Assembly: GCF_000745475.1 (NCBI RefSeq)
Contig: NZ_JQJJ01000014.1
Span: 124,001-188,000 of the forward strand
DNA from: Allobosea sp. UNC402CLCol
GTDB taxonomy: Bacteria > Pseudomonadota > Alphaproteobacteria > Rhizobiales > Beijerinckiaceae
Direction of reading: 5' to 3'
DNA: 64,000 nt
Below are positions 26,083 through 34,488 of the stretch, one piece after another (position 1 is the stretch's first letter; each line of letters starts with the position of its first letter). The position numbers were made by a program, and so were the translations under genes. The notes under the pieces were generated by a model. The model was not told where the DNA came from, did no database searches, and saw only the letters and a list, made by a program, of their open reading frames with translations.

Positions 26083-27009
26083 CTATTCCGCTGCCTGAAG
26101 CGAGGCCGCCGGAGCAAGCAGGTCCGCGATCCGTCCGAGCCAGGCGTCGATCTCGGCCCGGTCGACCGCGTCGATGGCCGGGAGCGGCGCTCGGCAGATC
26201 TGGTTCGACAGGATGCCGCGGCGGGTCAACACGTATTTGGTGAAGGCCATGCGCAGATTGGCCTGGATCAGCAGCAGCGGCAGGGTGCGCATATAGAGGT
26301 TGCGAGCCGTCTCGACCGCCCCGCTGCGGAAAGCCCGGTCGAGCGCCGCGTGGATATCGGCGAATTCGGCCGCCGGCATCGCGCCGCAGGCGCCGCGGAC
26401 ATATTCGTCGATGATGTAGCGGGCGCCGCCGCCGCCGATCACGCCCTTCAGATGGGCTGGCTTGCCTTTCAAGATCGCCGTGATCGCCGGCCCGGCGGGA
26501 ATCGTCTCTTCCTTGAGATAGGTGATGGCCGGGTTGCCGCGGACGATCTCCAGCAGCACGTCGGGCTTGAGATCGGAGCCGCGCGGGGCGGGCGCGTTCT
26601 GCAGGACGATCTCGATCCCCGGCACCGCATTCGCGATCTCGCGGTAGAACGCCGCCACGGCTGCCCCATCGATGCCGACGGATTTCGGCGCCTGGATCAT
26701 GACATGGCCGATGCCGAGCGCCTGTGCCTGCCTGGCATAGCCGATGGCTTCCGCCGCAGACGGCGCGCTCGCGCCCGCGACCACCGGCACGCGCCCCGCG
26801 ACGGTGCGGACGACTTCGCGGAGCAAGATCTCCCGTTCTTCCGCCGAGAGATTGTCGACCTCGCTGGCGAAGCCCGGAAACACCACGCCCGCCGCACCGG
26901 CCCCGAGGGCGAAGGAGGTCACGCGCCCCAGTGCTGCGGGGTCGATCGTGCCATTGGCGGCAAAGGGGGTCGGCAGGACGGGAAGAATGCCTGCGAGAGC
27001 TGCTGTCAT
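26083..27009 (-). CDS. Dihydrodipicolinate synthase/N-acetylneuraminate lyase family protein
   Basis: 308 aa from the ATG at 27007-27009. TIM-barrel class I aldolase family: GILPVLPTPF at the N-terminus and the Schiff-base Lys in AITYLKEETIP (about residue 165). The conserved Tyr of the family, normally in YNxP, is replaced: the strand reads IVLQNAPAPRG, so a Gln takes its place. Gln-type members are often neighbours of enolase-superfamily dehydratases and are thought to split or dehydrate 2-keto-3-deoxy sugar acids. First gene of the operon, directly behind a repeated operator-like sequence. Confidence 0.87.
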   Translation of the reverse strand: MTAALAGILPVLPTPFAANGTIDPAALGRVTSFALGAGAAGVVFPGFASEVDNLSAEEREILLREVVRTVAGRVPVVAGASAPSAAEAIGYARQAQALGIGHVMIQAPKSVGIDGAAVAAFYREIANAVPGIEIVLQNAPAPRGSDLKPDVLLEIVRGNPAITYLKEETIPAGPAITAILKGKPAHLKGVIGGGGARYIIDEYVRGACGAMPAAEFADIHAALDRAFRSGAVETARNLYMRTLPLLLIQANLRMAFTKYVLTRRGILSNQICRAPLPAIDAVDRAEIDAWLGRIADLLAPAASLQAAE

Positions 27010-27013
27010 CGAA

Positions 27014-27053
27014 TGGTCCAATATATGGATCAATTGTTTTCTTATTTGGATCA
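27014..27053 (-). promoter_or_regulatory. Operator candidate of the sugar-acid operon
   Basis: TGGTCCA-ATATA-TGGATCA (27014-27032) is an inverted repeat with one mismatch, and TGGATCA recurs at 27047-27053, 21 bp (two helix turns) from the first copy. The block is AT-rich in a GC-rich setting and ends 5 nt before the first ATG of the operon. The IclR half of the fusion protein in the same operon is the obvious candidate to bind it, but this is inference. Confidence 0.5.
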
Positions 27054-27180
27054 TACGAAGCGAGGCCATGAAGCGTCAAGCGCGGAAATGCCACCGCGCA
27101 GCAAGCCGATGCGCCGGCCGGCTGTCCGGCAGCTGTCCATGCGTGGAGCTATTGGCTGGAAGAAGCGCGCAGAACCACGT

Positions 27181-27503
27181 CGTCATCCCCGGGTTTGACC
27201 CGGGATCCATGCCAGAGCGCCTGGAAGGTTCAGGATGGATTTCGGCTCTCTGCATCGCAGCGGCCGGGATGAGCTGCGCTCCGACGAGAGGGAGCGCGCG
27301 AAGGAGCTGCGCGCTCAAGCGCTTATGCGTTCAGACGGTCGACCGGCGGGGAGGGCGATTGTTTGGAGATAACGGAGCGTTTGTCGCGCAGCTCCCATCA
27401 TTCGGGACGAGCCGCTTCAGCGGCGCCGATCCGGAATCCATCCTGGAACGCAGCGCTCGACGATGGATTCCGGGTCTCCACTACGCTGCGCCCGGAATGA
27501 CGG
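27181..27503. repeat. Two palindromic repeats in a 560-bp gap (27010-27569)
   Basis: Two members of the GTCAT...ATGAC family: 27181-27275 (starts CGTCATCCCCGGG, ends CCGGGATGAG) and 27398-27503 (starts TCATTCGG, ends CCCGGAATGACGG, with inner GGAATCCATC and GATGGATTCC arms as at 15395). The rest of the gap between the operon promoter and livF holds no gene that I can support. Confidence 0.6.
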
Positions 27504-27569
27504 CACATTGTCTGACCGGAATCAGTCGGTGATCCGGAGGCTTGAGGGCCCTGAACGTGGCGGCCGGAC

Positions 27570-28301
27570 TCAGGCCGCAGCCGTTCGTCCGCCGAGATAG
27601 GCGGCACGGATTTCCTCGTTCGACCAGAGCTGGTCCGGCGTGCCCGAAAGCACGAGCTTGCCGGTTTCGAGCACATAGCCGCGATCCGCGACCGAGAGGC
27701 CCATCCGGGCGTTCTGCTCGACCAGCAGCACGGTCGTGCCCCGCCGCCTGATCTCGGCGATGATCGCGAAGACCGCCTGGACGATGACGGGGGCGAGGCC
27801 GAGCGAAGGCTCGTCGAGCAGCAGGATGCGCGGCTTCGCCATCAGCCCGCGCGCGACCGCCACCATCTGCTGCTGACCGCCCGAGAGCGTCCAGCCGAGC
27901 GCATTGGAGAAGCGGCGGATGTCGGGGAAGAGGTCGAACATCTCGTCGGCCTCCCGCTTGATCTCGGCGGTTTTCATGCCGCGCCGGTTGGAAGCCCCGA
28001 GCATGATGTTCTCGCGCACGCTCAGGCCCGGAAAGACGCGGCGGCCTTCCGGAACATGGGCGATGCCGCGGCGGACGATCTCCTCGGGCTTCAGCCCGAC
28101 GATCGACTGGCCCTCGAAGAGGATGTCGCCCGAGGCCGGCTTCGCGAGGCCCGAGATGGCGCGCAAGGTGGTCGACTTGCCGGCTCCGTTCGAGCCGAGC
28201 AGCGTCACGACCTCGCCGGCCTCGACGATGAGCGAGACGCCGTCGACGGCTTCGACTTCGCCGTAGCGGACGACGAGCGATTTGAGTTCAAGCAGCGACA
28301 T
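27570..28301 (-). CDS. Liv-type ABC transporter ATP-binding protein (LivF type), system 1
   Basis: 243 aa. Walker A LGSNGAGKST, signature LSGGQQQMVAVARGL, Walker B LLLDEPSLGLAP, and the LivF-typical IAHVPEGRRVFPGLSVREN. The start overlaps the end of the LivM-LivG fusion gene by 14 bp. Provides one of two ATPase domains of a hydrophobic amino acid/organic acid importer (HAAT family). Last gene of its operon. Confidence 0.94.
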   Translation of the reverse strand: MSLLELKSLVVRYGEVEAVDGVSLIVEAGEVVTLLGSNGAGKSTTLRAISGLAKPASGDILFEGQSIVGLKPEEIVRRGIAHVPEGRRVFPGLSVRENIMLGASNRRGMKTAEIKREADEMFDLFPDIRRFSNALGWTLSGGQQQMVAVARGLMAKPRILLLDEPSLGLAPVIVQAVFAIIAEIRRRGTTVLLVEQNARMGLSVADRGYVLETGKLVLSGTPDQLWSNEEIRAAYLGGRTAAA

Positions 28302-30069
28302 CGGGACCCGTCCCCAGATAGGCGGCGATCACATCGGGGTGTTTGAGCACGTCGGCCGAATAGCCGTCGGCGATGCGGCGGCCGAAGTTCAGCACGGTGA
28401 TGTGCTGCGCGACCTCGCTCACCAGCGTCATGTCGTGGTCGATGATCATGATGGTGAGGCCGCGCGCCGAGATGCGTTTAAGCAGGTTGCGCAGCTCCAC
28501 CTTCTCCGAAGAGTTGAGGCCCGCGCCCGGCTCGTCGAGCAGGAGCAGGACGGGGTCGCCGGCCAGCGCCCGGGCGATCTCGACCGCGCGCTGATGGCCG
28601 TAGGAGAAGCTCGCCACCACCTCATTGGCGCGGTCTTCCAGGTCGACGAAGGCGAGAGCCGCCCGGGCCCGCGCCACCACGGCTGCAGGATCGTTCGCGA
28701 CCGGGTTTCCGGGCCGTTCGGCACCGACCATGACGTTTTCCAGCGCCGTCATCGAGCGCCAGAGGCGGATGTTCTGGAAGGTGCGGCCGAGCCCGGCCTT
28801 GGTGCGGGCGTGCGGCGGCAGGTTGGTGATGTCCTGCCCGTTGAGGGTGACGGTCCCGGCCGTGGCGCGGTAGAGGCCGGAGAGGACGTTCAGCGTCGTG
28901 GTCTTGCCTGAGCCGTTGGGGCCGATCAGCGCATGGACCCCGCCGCGCCTGATCGTCAGATCGACCTCGTCGACCGCCTTCAGCCCGCCGAAATGCTTGG
29001 AAAGGCCGCGCACCGCCAGGACGGTCTCGGAGCCCTCGCCGCCGCCCGACAGCGGAAGCGCCAGGCCGGAGCTGACTGGGAGGACGGCGCGCTTGAAGCG
29101 GTCGAGCCGGCCGCGCAGATAGCCCCAGATGCCGTCCGGCATGAACAGCACGATCAGGATCACCGCCGCGCCGTAGATGGCGAGATAGAGACCGGGAATG
29201 CTCTTGAGGAAGCGCAGCCATTCCGGGATCAGGATCAGCAGCCCCGTGCCGATGACGGCGCCGATCGGCGAGGCGACGCCGCCGAGCAGCACCATGGTGA
29301 GGAACACCACCGATTCGGCGAAGGAGAACTGGTCCGGGCTGACATAGGAGAAGCCGCCGGCGAAGAGGCCGCCGCCGATGCCGCCGAGGACGGCGGACAA
29401 CGCGAAGGCCGTGACCTTGGTCCGGTAGACGTCGATGCCGGCGACGCCCGCGGCGAGCTCGTTGTCGCGCACGGCCCGCATGGCGCGGCCCAGCCGCGTG
29501 TCGCGCAGGCGCCAGACCAGATAGCCGAGGATGCCCAGCACCGCGATGCACAGCGCGAGATAGGCCGAGCCGTCGCTGAAGAGAGGCGGGCGCGGGATGG
29601 CGCGGACACCGTCGGGCCCCTTGGTGACGGGGATCCAGTTGATCAGGACGAGGGTGACGATCTGCTGGAACGAGATCGTCACCATGGCGAGGTAATGGCC
29701 GCCGAGCCTGAGCGTCGAGGCGCCGAGCAGGGCGCCGAAGCCGGCGGCTATGCCCGTGCCGATCAGGAGGCAAACCCAGAAGTTCAGGCCGTAATCGGTC
29801 TGGCCGAGGCCGACCGCATAGGCGCCGAGCCCGAAGAAGGCGGCCTGGGCCAGATTGATCTGGCCGCAGAGCCCGAGCACGATCGTCAGGCCGAGCACGG
29901 CGACCGCGTAGGTGGTCGCCTGCATCGAGATGTTGAGGATATAGCCGGTCTTGGGGACGACGATGGCGAGCGTCATCGCGACCAGGACGAGCAGGACATA
30001 GGCCGGGACGCCCCAGCGCAGGCGGGGGCGGATATCGCCGGCGGTCGCGGTGGTTTCGGTCGTGCTCAT
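28288..30069 (-). CDS. Fused LivM permease-LivG ATPase, Liv-type system 1
   Basis: 593 aa. Residues 1 to about 325 are a LivM permease with around nine membrane helices (GLCGQINLAQAAFFGLGAYA; GRAMRAVRDNELAAGVAGID). Residues from about 345 form a LivG ATPase: Walker A IGPNGSGKTT near 381, a variant signature FSYGHQRAVEIARAL, Walker B LLLLDEPGAGLN. LivM-LivG fusions are known in this family. The start overlaps livH by 4 bp. Together with LivH, LivF and the binding protein it makes a complete importer. Confidence 0.93.
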   Translation of the reverse strand: MSTTETTATAGDIRPRLRWGVPAYVLLVLVAMTLAIVVPKTGYILNISMQATTYAVAVLGLTIVLGLCGQINLAQAAFFGLGAYAVGLGQTDYGLNFWVCLLIGTGIAAGFGALLGASTLRLGGHYLAMVTISFQQIVTLVLINWIPVTKGPDGVRAIPRPPLFSDGSAYLALCIAVLGILGYLVWRLRDTRLGRAMRAVRDNELAAGVAGIDVYRTKVTAFALSAVLGGIGGGLFAGGFSYVSPDQFSFAESVVFLTMVLLGGVASPIGAVIGTGLLILIPEWLRFLKSIPGLYLAIYGAAVILIVLFMPDGIWGYLRGRLDRFKRAVLPVSSGLALPLSGGGEGSETVLAVRGLSKHFGGLKAVDEVDLTIRRGGVHALIGPNGSGKTTTLNVLSGLYRATAGTVTLNGQDITNLPPHARTKAGLGRTFQNIRLWRSMTALENVMVGAERPGNPVANDPAAVVARARAALAFVDLEDRANEVVASFSYGHQRAVEIARALAGDPVLLLLDEPGAGLNSSEKVELRNLLKRISARGLTIMIIDHDMTLVSEVAQHITVLNFGRRIADGYSADVLKHPDVIAAYLGTGPDVAA

Positions 30070-30941
30070 GCTTTTTCCGCCACGCGCTCGCCGAAGATGC
30101 CCTGCGGCCGGAAGATCAGGAAGGCGATCAAGACCAGGAAGGCGAAGCCGTCCTTGTAGGGCACCGAGATGTAGGCCGCCCCGAAGGTCTCGATGACGCC
30201 GAGCGCGAGCCCGCCGATGATCGCCCCGGTCACGTCGCCGAAGCCGCCGATGATGGTGGCGGCGAAGGCTTTCAGCGCGATGGTCGCGCCCATGCCGATC
30301 GAGACGAAGAGGACGGGCGCCACGAGAATGCCGGCGATGCCGCCGATCACGGCCGAGTAGATGAAGGTGATCATGATCATCACCGCCACGGGGATGCCGA
30401 GCAGCGAGGCCATCTCCTTGTCCTGCGAGGTCGCCTGCAGCTTCTTGCCGAGCAGCGTATGCTCGAAGAACCAGTATTGCAGCGCCACCAGCAGCGCCGT
30501 CACGACGATGATGAGCAGATACTGGTTGTCGAGATAGACCGGGCCGAGCATGAAGCCGGGCGTGTCGAACCAGCCCGACAGCACCTCGGGCTCCGGCCCA
30601 TGGATCGCCAGCGTCGTGTTGGCCATGAAGATCGAGGCGCCGATGGTCGAGATGATGACCGGCAGATAGGTGCGGTGGCGCAGCGGATAGTAGACCGCGC
30701 GATTGAAGACCGCGCCGAGCGCCGCCATGCCGAACAATGAGACGATGAAGGCGAGCCAGTAGGGCAGGCCGATCTTGACCGAGAAGACCACCATCAGGAA
30801 GGCCGCCACCATGGAGAACTCGCCCTGGGCGAAGTTCACGACGTTGGTGGCCCGGAAGATCAGGACGAAGCCCAGCGCGACCAGCGCATAGACCGAGCCG
30901 ATGCCGATCCCGGTGAAAAGAAGCTGAAGAACGAGATCCAT
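30066..30941 (-). CDS. Liv-type ABC transporter permease (LivH type), system 1
   Basis: 291 aa from the ATG at 30939-30941. About eight membrane helices; GSVYALVALGFVLIFRATNV and NFAQGEFSMVAAF are LivH signatures, and GGFGDVTGAIIGGLALGVIE ends the core. The frame upstream of 30941 does not resemble the family. Gap of 174 bp to the binding protein gene upstream. Confidence 0.93.
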   Translation of the reverse strand: MDLVLQLLFTGIGIGSVYALVALGFVLIFRATNVVNFAQGEFSMVAAFLMVVFSVKIGLPYWLAFIVSLFGMAALGAVFNRAVYYPLRHRTYLPVIISTIGASIFMANTTLAIHGPEPEVLSGWFDTPGFMLGPVYLDNQYLLIIVVTALLVALQYWFFEHTLLGKKLQATSQDKEMASLLGIPVAVMIMITFIYSAVIGGIAGILVAPVLFVSIGMGATIALKAFAATIIGGFGDVTGAIIGGLALGVIETFGAAYISVPYKDGFAFLVLIAFLIFRPQGIFGERVAEKA

Positions 30942-31115
30942 CTGTCTACCGCGCTGGCGTTGAAGCGATCGGTTCTCCGCGGTGAACGGTCTGGCCGTTC
31001 GCCGCGAAAGGCGTGACATGCGATGCGTCGGGCGTTGCCAAGCGGGGCTCGCGATCCGAGCCCTGCTTGGCGGCCGGCTTCCTGGCAGGAGCAGGGAAGC
31101 CGAGCTGCCTGCGGA

Positions 31116-32270
31116 TCAGCCGAGATTCGGCGTGAAGTCGATCCGCTTGTCGAACTTGATCTCGCCCTTGTCGTTCTTGACGATGTTGTAGCCGTGCAGG
31201 CCGTCACCGTTCTTGTCGAAGTTGTATTCGCCCTCGGCGCCCTTGTGGCCGCGGATGGCAAGCATCGCCTCGCGAACCTTGTTGGGCTCGGTGGAGCCGG
31301 CCTTGTTCATCGCCATCGCCAGGCAGGTGACGGCGTCGAAGGTCCAGGACGACTGGTTGTCCGGCGCGACCTTGCGCACCTCGCGATAGGCCTTGCCGAA
31401 GGCCTTCGAGGCGTCGCTCGAATCCTCGGCGTAGTCGGCCACGCCATAGGTGTTGTAGAGTGCCGGTCCCGCGAGCTTCAACGCCGAGACGTTGACGATC
31501 GACGGCGAGCCGACCCAGGGGATGTTGACGCCGAGCTGGCGTAGCTGCCGGGCGAAGATGCCGAGATCGGTCTCGAAGGTGAAATAGGTGCCGAGGATAT
31601 CGGCGCCGGACTGCCGCACCGCCAGCACGACCGGCGTGAAGTCCTGGCTCTGGTTGGCATAGCCCTGGTCGAGAGCGAGCGTGGCGCCATTGTCGGGCAG
31701 GGCCTCGGTCAGCGCCTTGGCACCGGCCGTGCCGAAGGCATCGGTCGAATGGACGATCGCCCATTTCTTTTTGCCGAGTTCCTTGCTGCCGTATTGCGCG
31801 ATCACCTTGCCCGAATAGGAATCGTTCGGGCGGAAGCGGAAGAGCCAGGGATTGCCGAGCTTGGTCAGGTTCGGGTCGGTGCCGCCGAAGCCGACCGGCT
31901 TGCCGATCTTCAGCATGTCGGGCGCCATGGCGTGCATCTGCGTCGAGCGGATCGAGCCGAGGAACGCAACGATGTCGGGCTGGCTGGCGAGCTTGGAGAA
32001 GGCGAGCACCGCACCGGGGTTGGTGGTCTGGTCGTCCTCGAAGATCAGCTCGAGCGGCTTGCCGAGTACGCCGCCGGCCTTGTTGACCTGCTCCAGCGCG
32101 ATCTTGGCGCCGGTCTGGGCGAAGGAGCCGGATTCGGCGGCCGCGCCTGTCATCGGGACGACCATGCCGATCTTGACGGTGGCACCCTGGGCGTAGGCAC
32201 TGCGTATGACGGCCGGAGACACAATGGTGCCGGCAAGAGCGGTCGTGAACCCGCGACGGGTCAGGTGCAT
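31116..32270 (-). CDS. Liv-type ABC transporter substrate-binding protein, system 1
   Basis: 384 aa. N-terminus MHLTRRGFTTALAG looks like a twin-arginine type signal, cut near SAYAQG. The mature protein has the periplasmic binding protein type 1 layout (KIGMVVPMTGAAAESGSFAQ; GAVLAFSKLASQPDIVAFLG). Relatives bind branched-chain amino acids but also aromatic acids and other carboxylates. First gene of the operon, divergent from the first dehydroquinate-dehydratase homologue at 32462. In the shared 191-bp gap lies a 13-bp palindrome, TAGATC-G-GATCTA (32295-32307). Confidence 0.92.
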   Translation of the reverse strand: MHLTRRGFTTALAGTIVSPAVIRSAYAQGATVKIGMVVPMTGAAAESGSFAQTGAKIALEQVNKAGGVLGKPLELIFEDDQTTNPGAVLAFSKLASQPDIVAFLGSIRSTQMHAMAPDMLKIGKPVGFGGTDPNLTKLGNPWLFRFRPNDSYSGKVIAQYGSKELGKKKWAIVHSTDAFGTAGAKALTEALPDNGATLALDQGYANQSQDFTPVVLAVRQSGADILGTYFTFETDLGIFARQLRQLGVNIPWVGSPSIVNVSALKLAGPALYNTYGVADYAEDSSDASKAFGKAYREVRKVAPDNQSSWTFDAVTCLAMAMNKAGSTEPNKVREAMLAIRGHKGAEGEYNFDKNGDGLHGYNIVKNDKGEIKFDKRIDFTPNLG

Positions 32271-32461
32271 CGCTATCCTCCCAATTTAATGGATTAGATC
32301 GGATCTAGCCGCCCGATTGCCACCATGATGAATCATCTGCGCGCCGGTCTAAACCGCGTCTCTCCTCATTCTTTAGTCTATGCCGAACCTTGTTCCTTCC
32401 GCCCCCGCTGCCGTGATCAGTATGGGCGGATAGCGACCATAGCACCTTTGGAGTGACCGCG

Positions 32462-32905
32462 TTGAGCAAGCCCATTTTCGTCCTGAACGGCCCGAACCTG
32501 AATCTGCTCGGCCAGCGCGAGCCACATATTTACGGCACGACGACGCTGGCCGAAGTGAAGCAGCTTTGCGAGGAGAAGGCGCGCACGCTGGGCTACGAGG
32601 TCGATTTTCGCCAGACCAATTTCGAAGGCGAACTGGTCGAGAGCGTGCATCAGGCCCGGCAGGAAGCCTGCGGCATCATCATCAACCCGGCCGGCTACAG
32701 CTTCACCTCGGTGGCGCTGCTCGATTCGCTCAAGATGTTCGACGGCCCCAAGATCGAGCTGCACATCTCGAACATCCATGCGCGGGAAGCGATCTATCAC
32801 AACTCGCTGGTGTCTCGCACCGCGACGGCGGTTATCGCCGGGCTGGGCGTCGCCGGCTACGCGCTCGCCATCCAGGCCATGGCGGGGCTCGTCGAGCGGA
32901 AGTAG
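32462..32905 (+). CDS. Type II 3-dehydroquinate dehydratase homologue with altered active site
   Basis: 147 aa from a TTG at 32462, chosen because GGAG at 32450-32453 is 8 nt upstream; the in-frame GTG at 32453 overlaps that site. With this start the numbering coincides with Mycobacterium tuberculosis AroQ. Retained: Asn12, Arg19, Tyr24, Asn75, Asp88, His101, Arg108. Changed: His81 is Phe (NPAGYSFTS) and Arg112 is Tyr (AREAIYHNS). Both normally contact substrate. The protein still has the flavodoxin-like dodecamer fold signature [18 protein letters not shown]. The second homologue at 36845 keeps all of these residues. It stands between a Liv operon and a TetR gene. It may act on a related compound or be weakly active. 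Confidence 0.88.
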   Translation: MSKPIFVLNGPNLNLLGQREPHIYGTTTLAEVKQLCEEKARTLGYEVDFRQTNFEGELVESVHQARQEACGIIINPAGYSFTSVALLDSLKMFDGPKIELHISNIHAREAIYHNSLVSRTATAVIAGLGVAGYALAIQAMAGLVERK

Positions 32906-32936
32906 GGGCCCGCAAGACGGCCAGATCGCCGGTGCC

Positions 32937-33599
32937 TCAGCGCCGCAGCATGCCCAGCACGGCCGCCACGGTCATGCTGCGGCGCCGGGCAAGGGCCTCG
33001 GGCGTGCACATGTCGTAGCCGAAGACTTGGCCGACCGTCGCCCGATGCGAGACATTGTAGATGCTGAGCGCGCTGATCGTGAGGGAGATATCGAGCGGCT
33101 CCAGCCCGGGCTGGAACAGCCCTGCCGCAACACCACGCTCGTAGATGTTGCGGGTCACCTCGACGACGGAGCTGTTCAGGCCGGCGATGGTGCGCGAAGC
33201 CTTGAGATTCCGGGCATGATGCACGTTCTCGACCATCACCATGCGCACGAAATCGGGGTTTTCGACATGGTAGTCGAACGTGGCTTCCGCCAGCCGCGCC
33301 ATCGCCTCGACCGGCGGCAGCGAGCCGAGATCGAGGCTGCGCTCGAAACTGCGGATGCCTTCATACATGGTTTCGAGGACGGCGCGGTAGAGCCCCTCCT
33401 TGTCGCCGAAGTAATAGTAGATCATCCGCTTGCTGGTCGCGGTCTTGGCCGCGATATCGTCGACCCTGGCGCCGCTTAGGCCGTTCTCGACGAATTCCGC
33501 GCGAGCGACCTCGAGAATGTTGCGGCGCACCCCTTCGGGATCCTGGGTCCAGGAGGCCTGGCGCCGCTTTTCGCGCGTGGTGATGACCGGGCTCGTCAC
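32937..33599 (-). CDS. TetR/AcrR family transcriptional regulator
   Basis: 220 aa if started at the GTG at 33597-33599. The N-terminal helix-turn-helix is clear: NILEVARAEFVENGLSGARV, then IAAKTATSKRMIYYYFGDKE. The frame runs on to an ATG at 33696-33698, but that start lacks a ribosome site and falls on one of two CGGTACATT repeats that look like its operator. It diverges from the polar amino acid type importer/aroQ/aroE-like operon at 33813 and probably represses it. The ligand-binding domain is not diagnostic. Confidence 0.85.
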   Translation of the reverse strand: MTSPVITTREKRRQASWTQDPEGVRRNILEVARAEFVENGLSGARVDDIAAKTATSKRMIYYYFGDKEGLYRAVLETMYEGIRSFERSLDLGSLPPVEAMARLAEATFDYHVENPDFVRMVMVENVHHARNLKASRTIAGLNSSVVEVTRNIYERGVAAGLFQPGLEPLDISLTISALSIYNVSHRATVGQVFGYDMCTPEALARRRSMTVAAVLGMLRR

Positions 33600-33659
33600 G
33601 CTGCCGCTCTTGTCGAGCGAGCGTGACGGCGAAGGCCGGCCACGATGAAATGAACGGGG

Positions 33660-33699
33660 CGGTACATTGCGCTTGACCAATTGAACTAGCCGGTACATT
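33660..33699. promoter_or_regulatory. Direct repeats in the TetR-ABC intergenic region
   Basis: CGGTACATT occurs at 33660-33668 and 33691-33699, exactly 31 bp apart (three helix turns), in the gap between the TetR gene and the importer operon. TTGACCAATTGAAC lies between them. This could be the TetR-family operator controlling both directions. Confidence 0.45.
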
Positions 33700-33812
33700 T
33701 ATCACTTCGCTGCGATGGTGCAAGCTGCGCGGTGTCCGGTGCCCGACAAGAGGCGCCGTCAGGGAAACGCCACGGATCGACCCAAAGAAGGTCGGCCGCC
33801 CAGGGAGAGAGA

Positions 33813-34481
33813 ATGAACTACAAGCTCGACTTCACGCCCGTGATCGAGGGGCTGCCGGACCTGTTGCTGGCGTGCCTCGGCACCTTCGGTCTCGCTCTGG
33901 GCGGCATGGCGCTGGCGATCGTGATCGGTGTCGGCGGCGTGATCCTGCGCGATTCCCGCTTCGCTCCCGTGCGTTGGCTGATCAAGGGCTTCGTCGAGCT
34001 GGTCCGGAACACGCCGTTCCTGGTGCAGATCTTCTTCATCTATTTCGCGCTGCCGCTGGCGGGCGTCCGGCTCGATCCGACGCCGACGGCGATCATCGCG
34101 CTCGGCCTCAATGGGGGCGCCTATGCCATCGAGATCATCCGCGGCGGCGTGCAGTCGATCGGCAAGGGCCAGATCGAGGCGGGTCTCGCGCTCGGGCTGC
34201 ACAAGGCGCAGGTCTTCCGGCTGATCGTGCTGAAGCCGGCGCTCAGGGCGATCTTCCCGTCGCTGACAAGCCAGTTCGTGCTGCTGACCCTGTCGACCAG
34301 CATCTGCTCGGCGATCTCGGCTTACGAGCTCACCTCGGTGGCGCAGCGGATCGAGTCCGACAGTTTCCGCTCCTTCGAGGTCTACGGCACGATCACGCTG
34401 TTCTACCTCGTGATCTCCTGGGTGATGATGCGCTTCTTCGACGCGATCTCGACCCGTTACTTCAGCTATCCGGTGAAGTGA
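33813..34481 (+). CDS. Polar amino acid-type ABC transporter permease 1
   Basis: 222 aa from the ATG at 33813 (GGGAGAGAGA upstream). About five membrane helices. FVELVRNTPFLVQIFFIYFA is the hallmark of the His/Glu/Arg importer permeases, and the EAA loop reads IEAGLALGLHKAQVFRLIVL. First gene of a seven-gene plus-strand operon that continues with a second permease, binding protein, ATPase, aroQ-type, Gfo/Idh and aroE-like genes. The context suggests a non-amino-acid ligand. Confidence 0.92.
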   Translation: MNYKLDFTPVIEGLPDLLLACLGTFGLALGGMALAIVIGVGGVILRDSRFAPVRWLIKGFVELVRNTPFLVQIFFIYFALPLAGVRLDPTPTAIIALGLNGGAYAIEIIRGGVQSIGKGQIEAGLALGLHKAQVFRLIVLKPALRAIFPSLTSQFVLLTLSTSICSAISAYELTSVAQRIESDSFRSFEVYGTITLFYLVISWVMMRFFDAISTRYFSYPVK

Positions 34482-34488
34482 GGGCGCG

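Noticed and set aside
32295..32307. Palindrome TAGATC-G-GATCTA as a certain operator
   Set aside because: It is short and single, close to the start of the binding-protein gene; without a second site or a regulator assigned I mention it only in the neighbouring gene entry.
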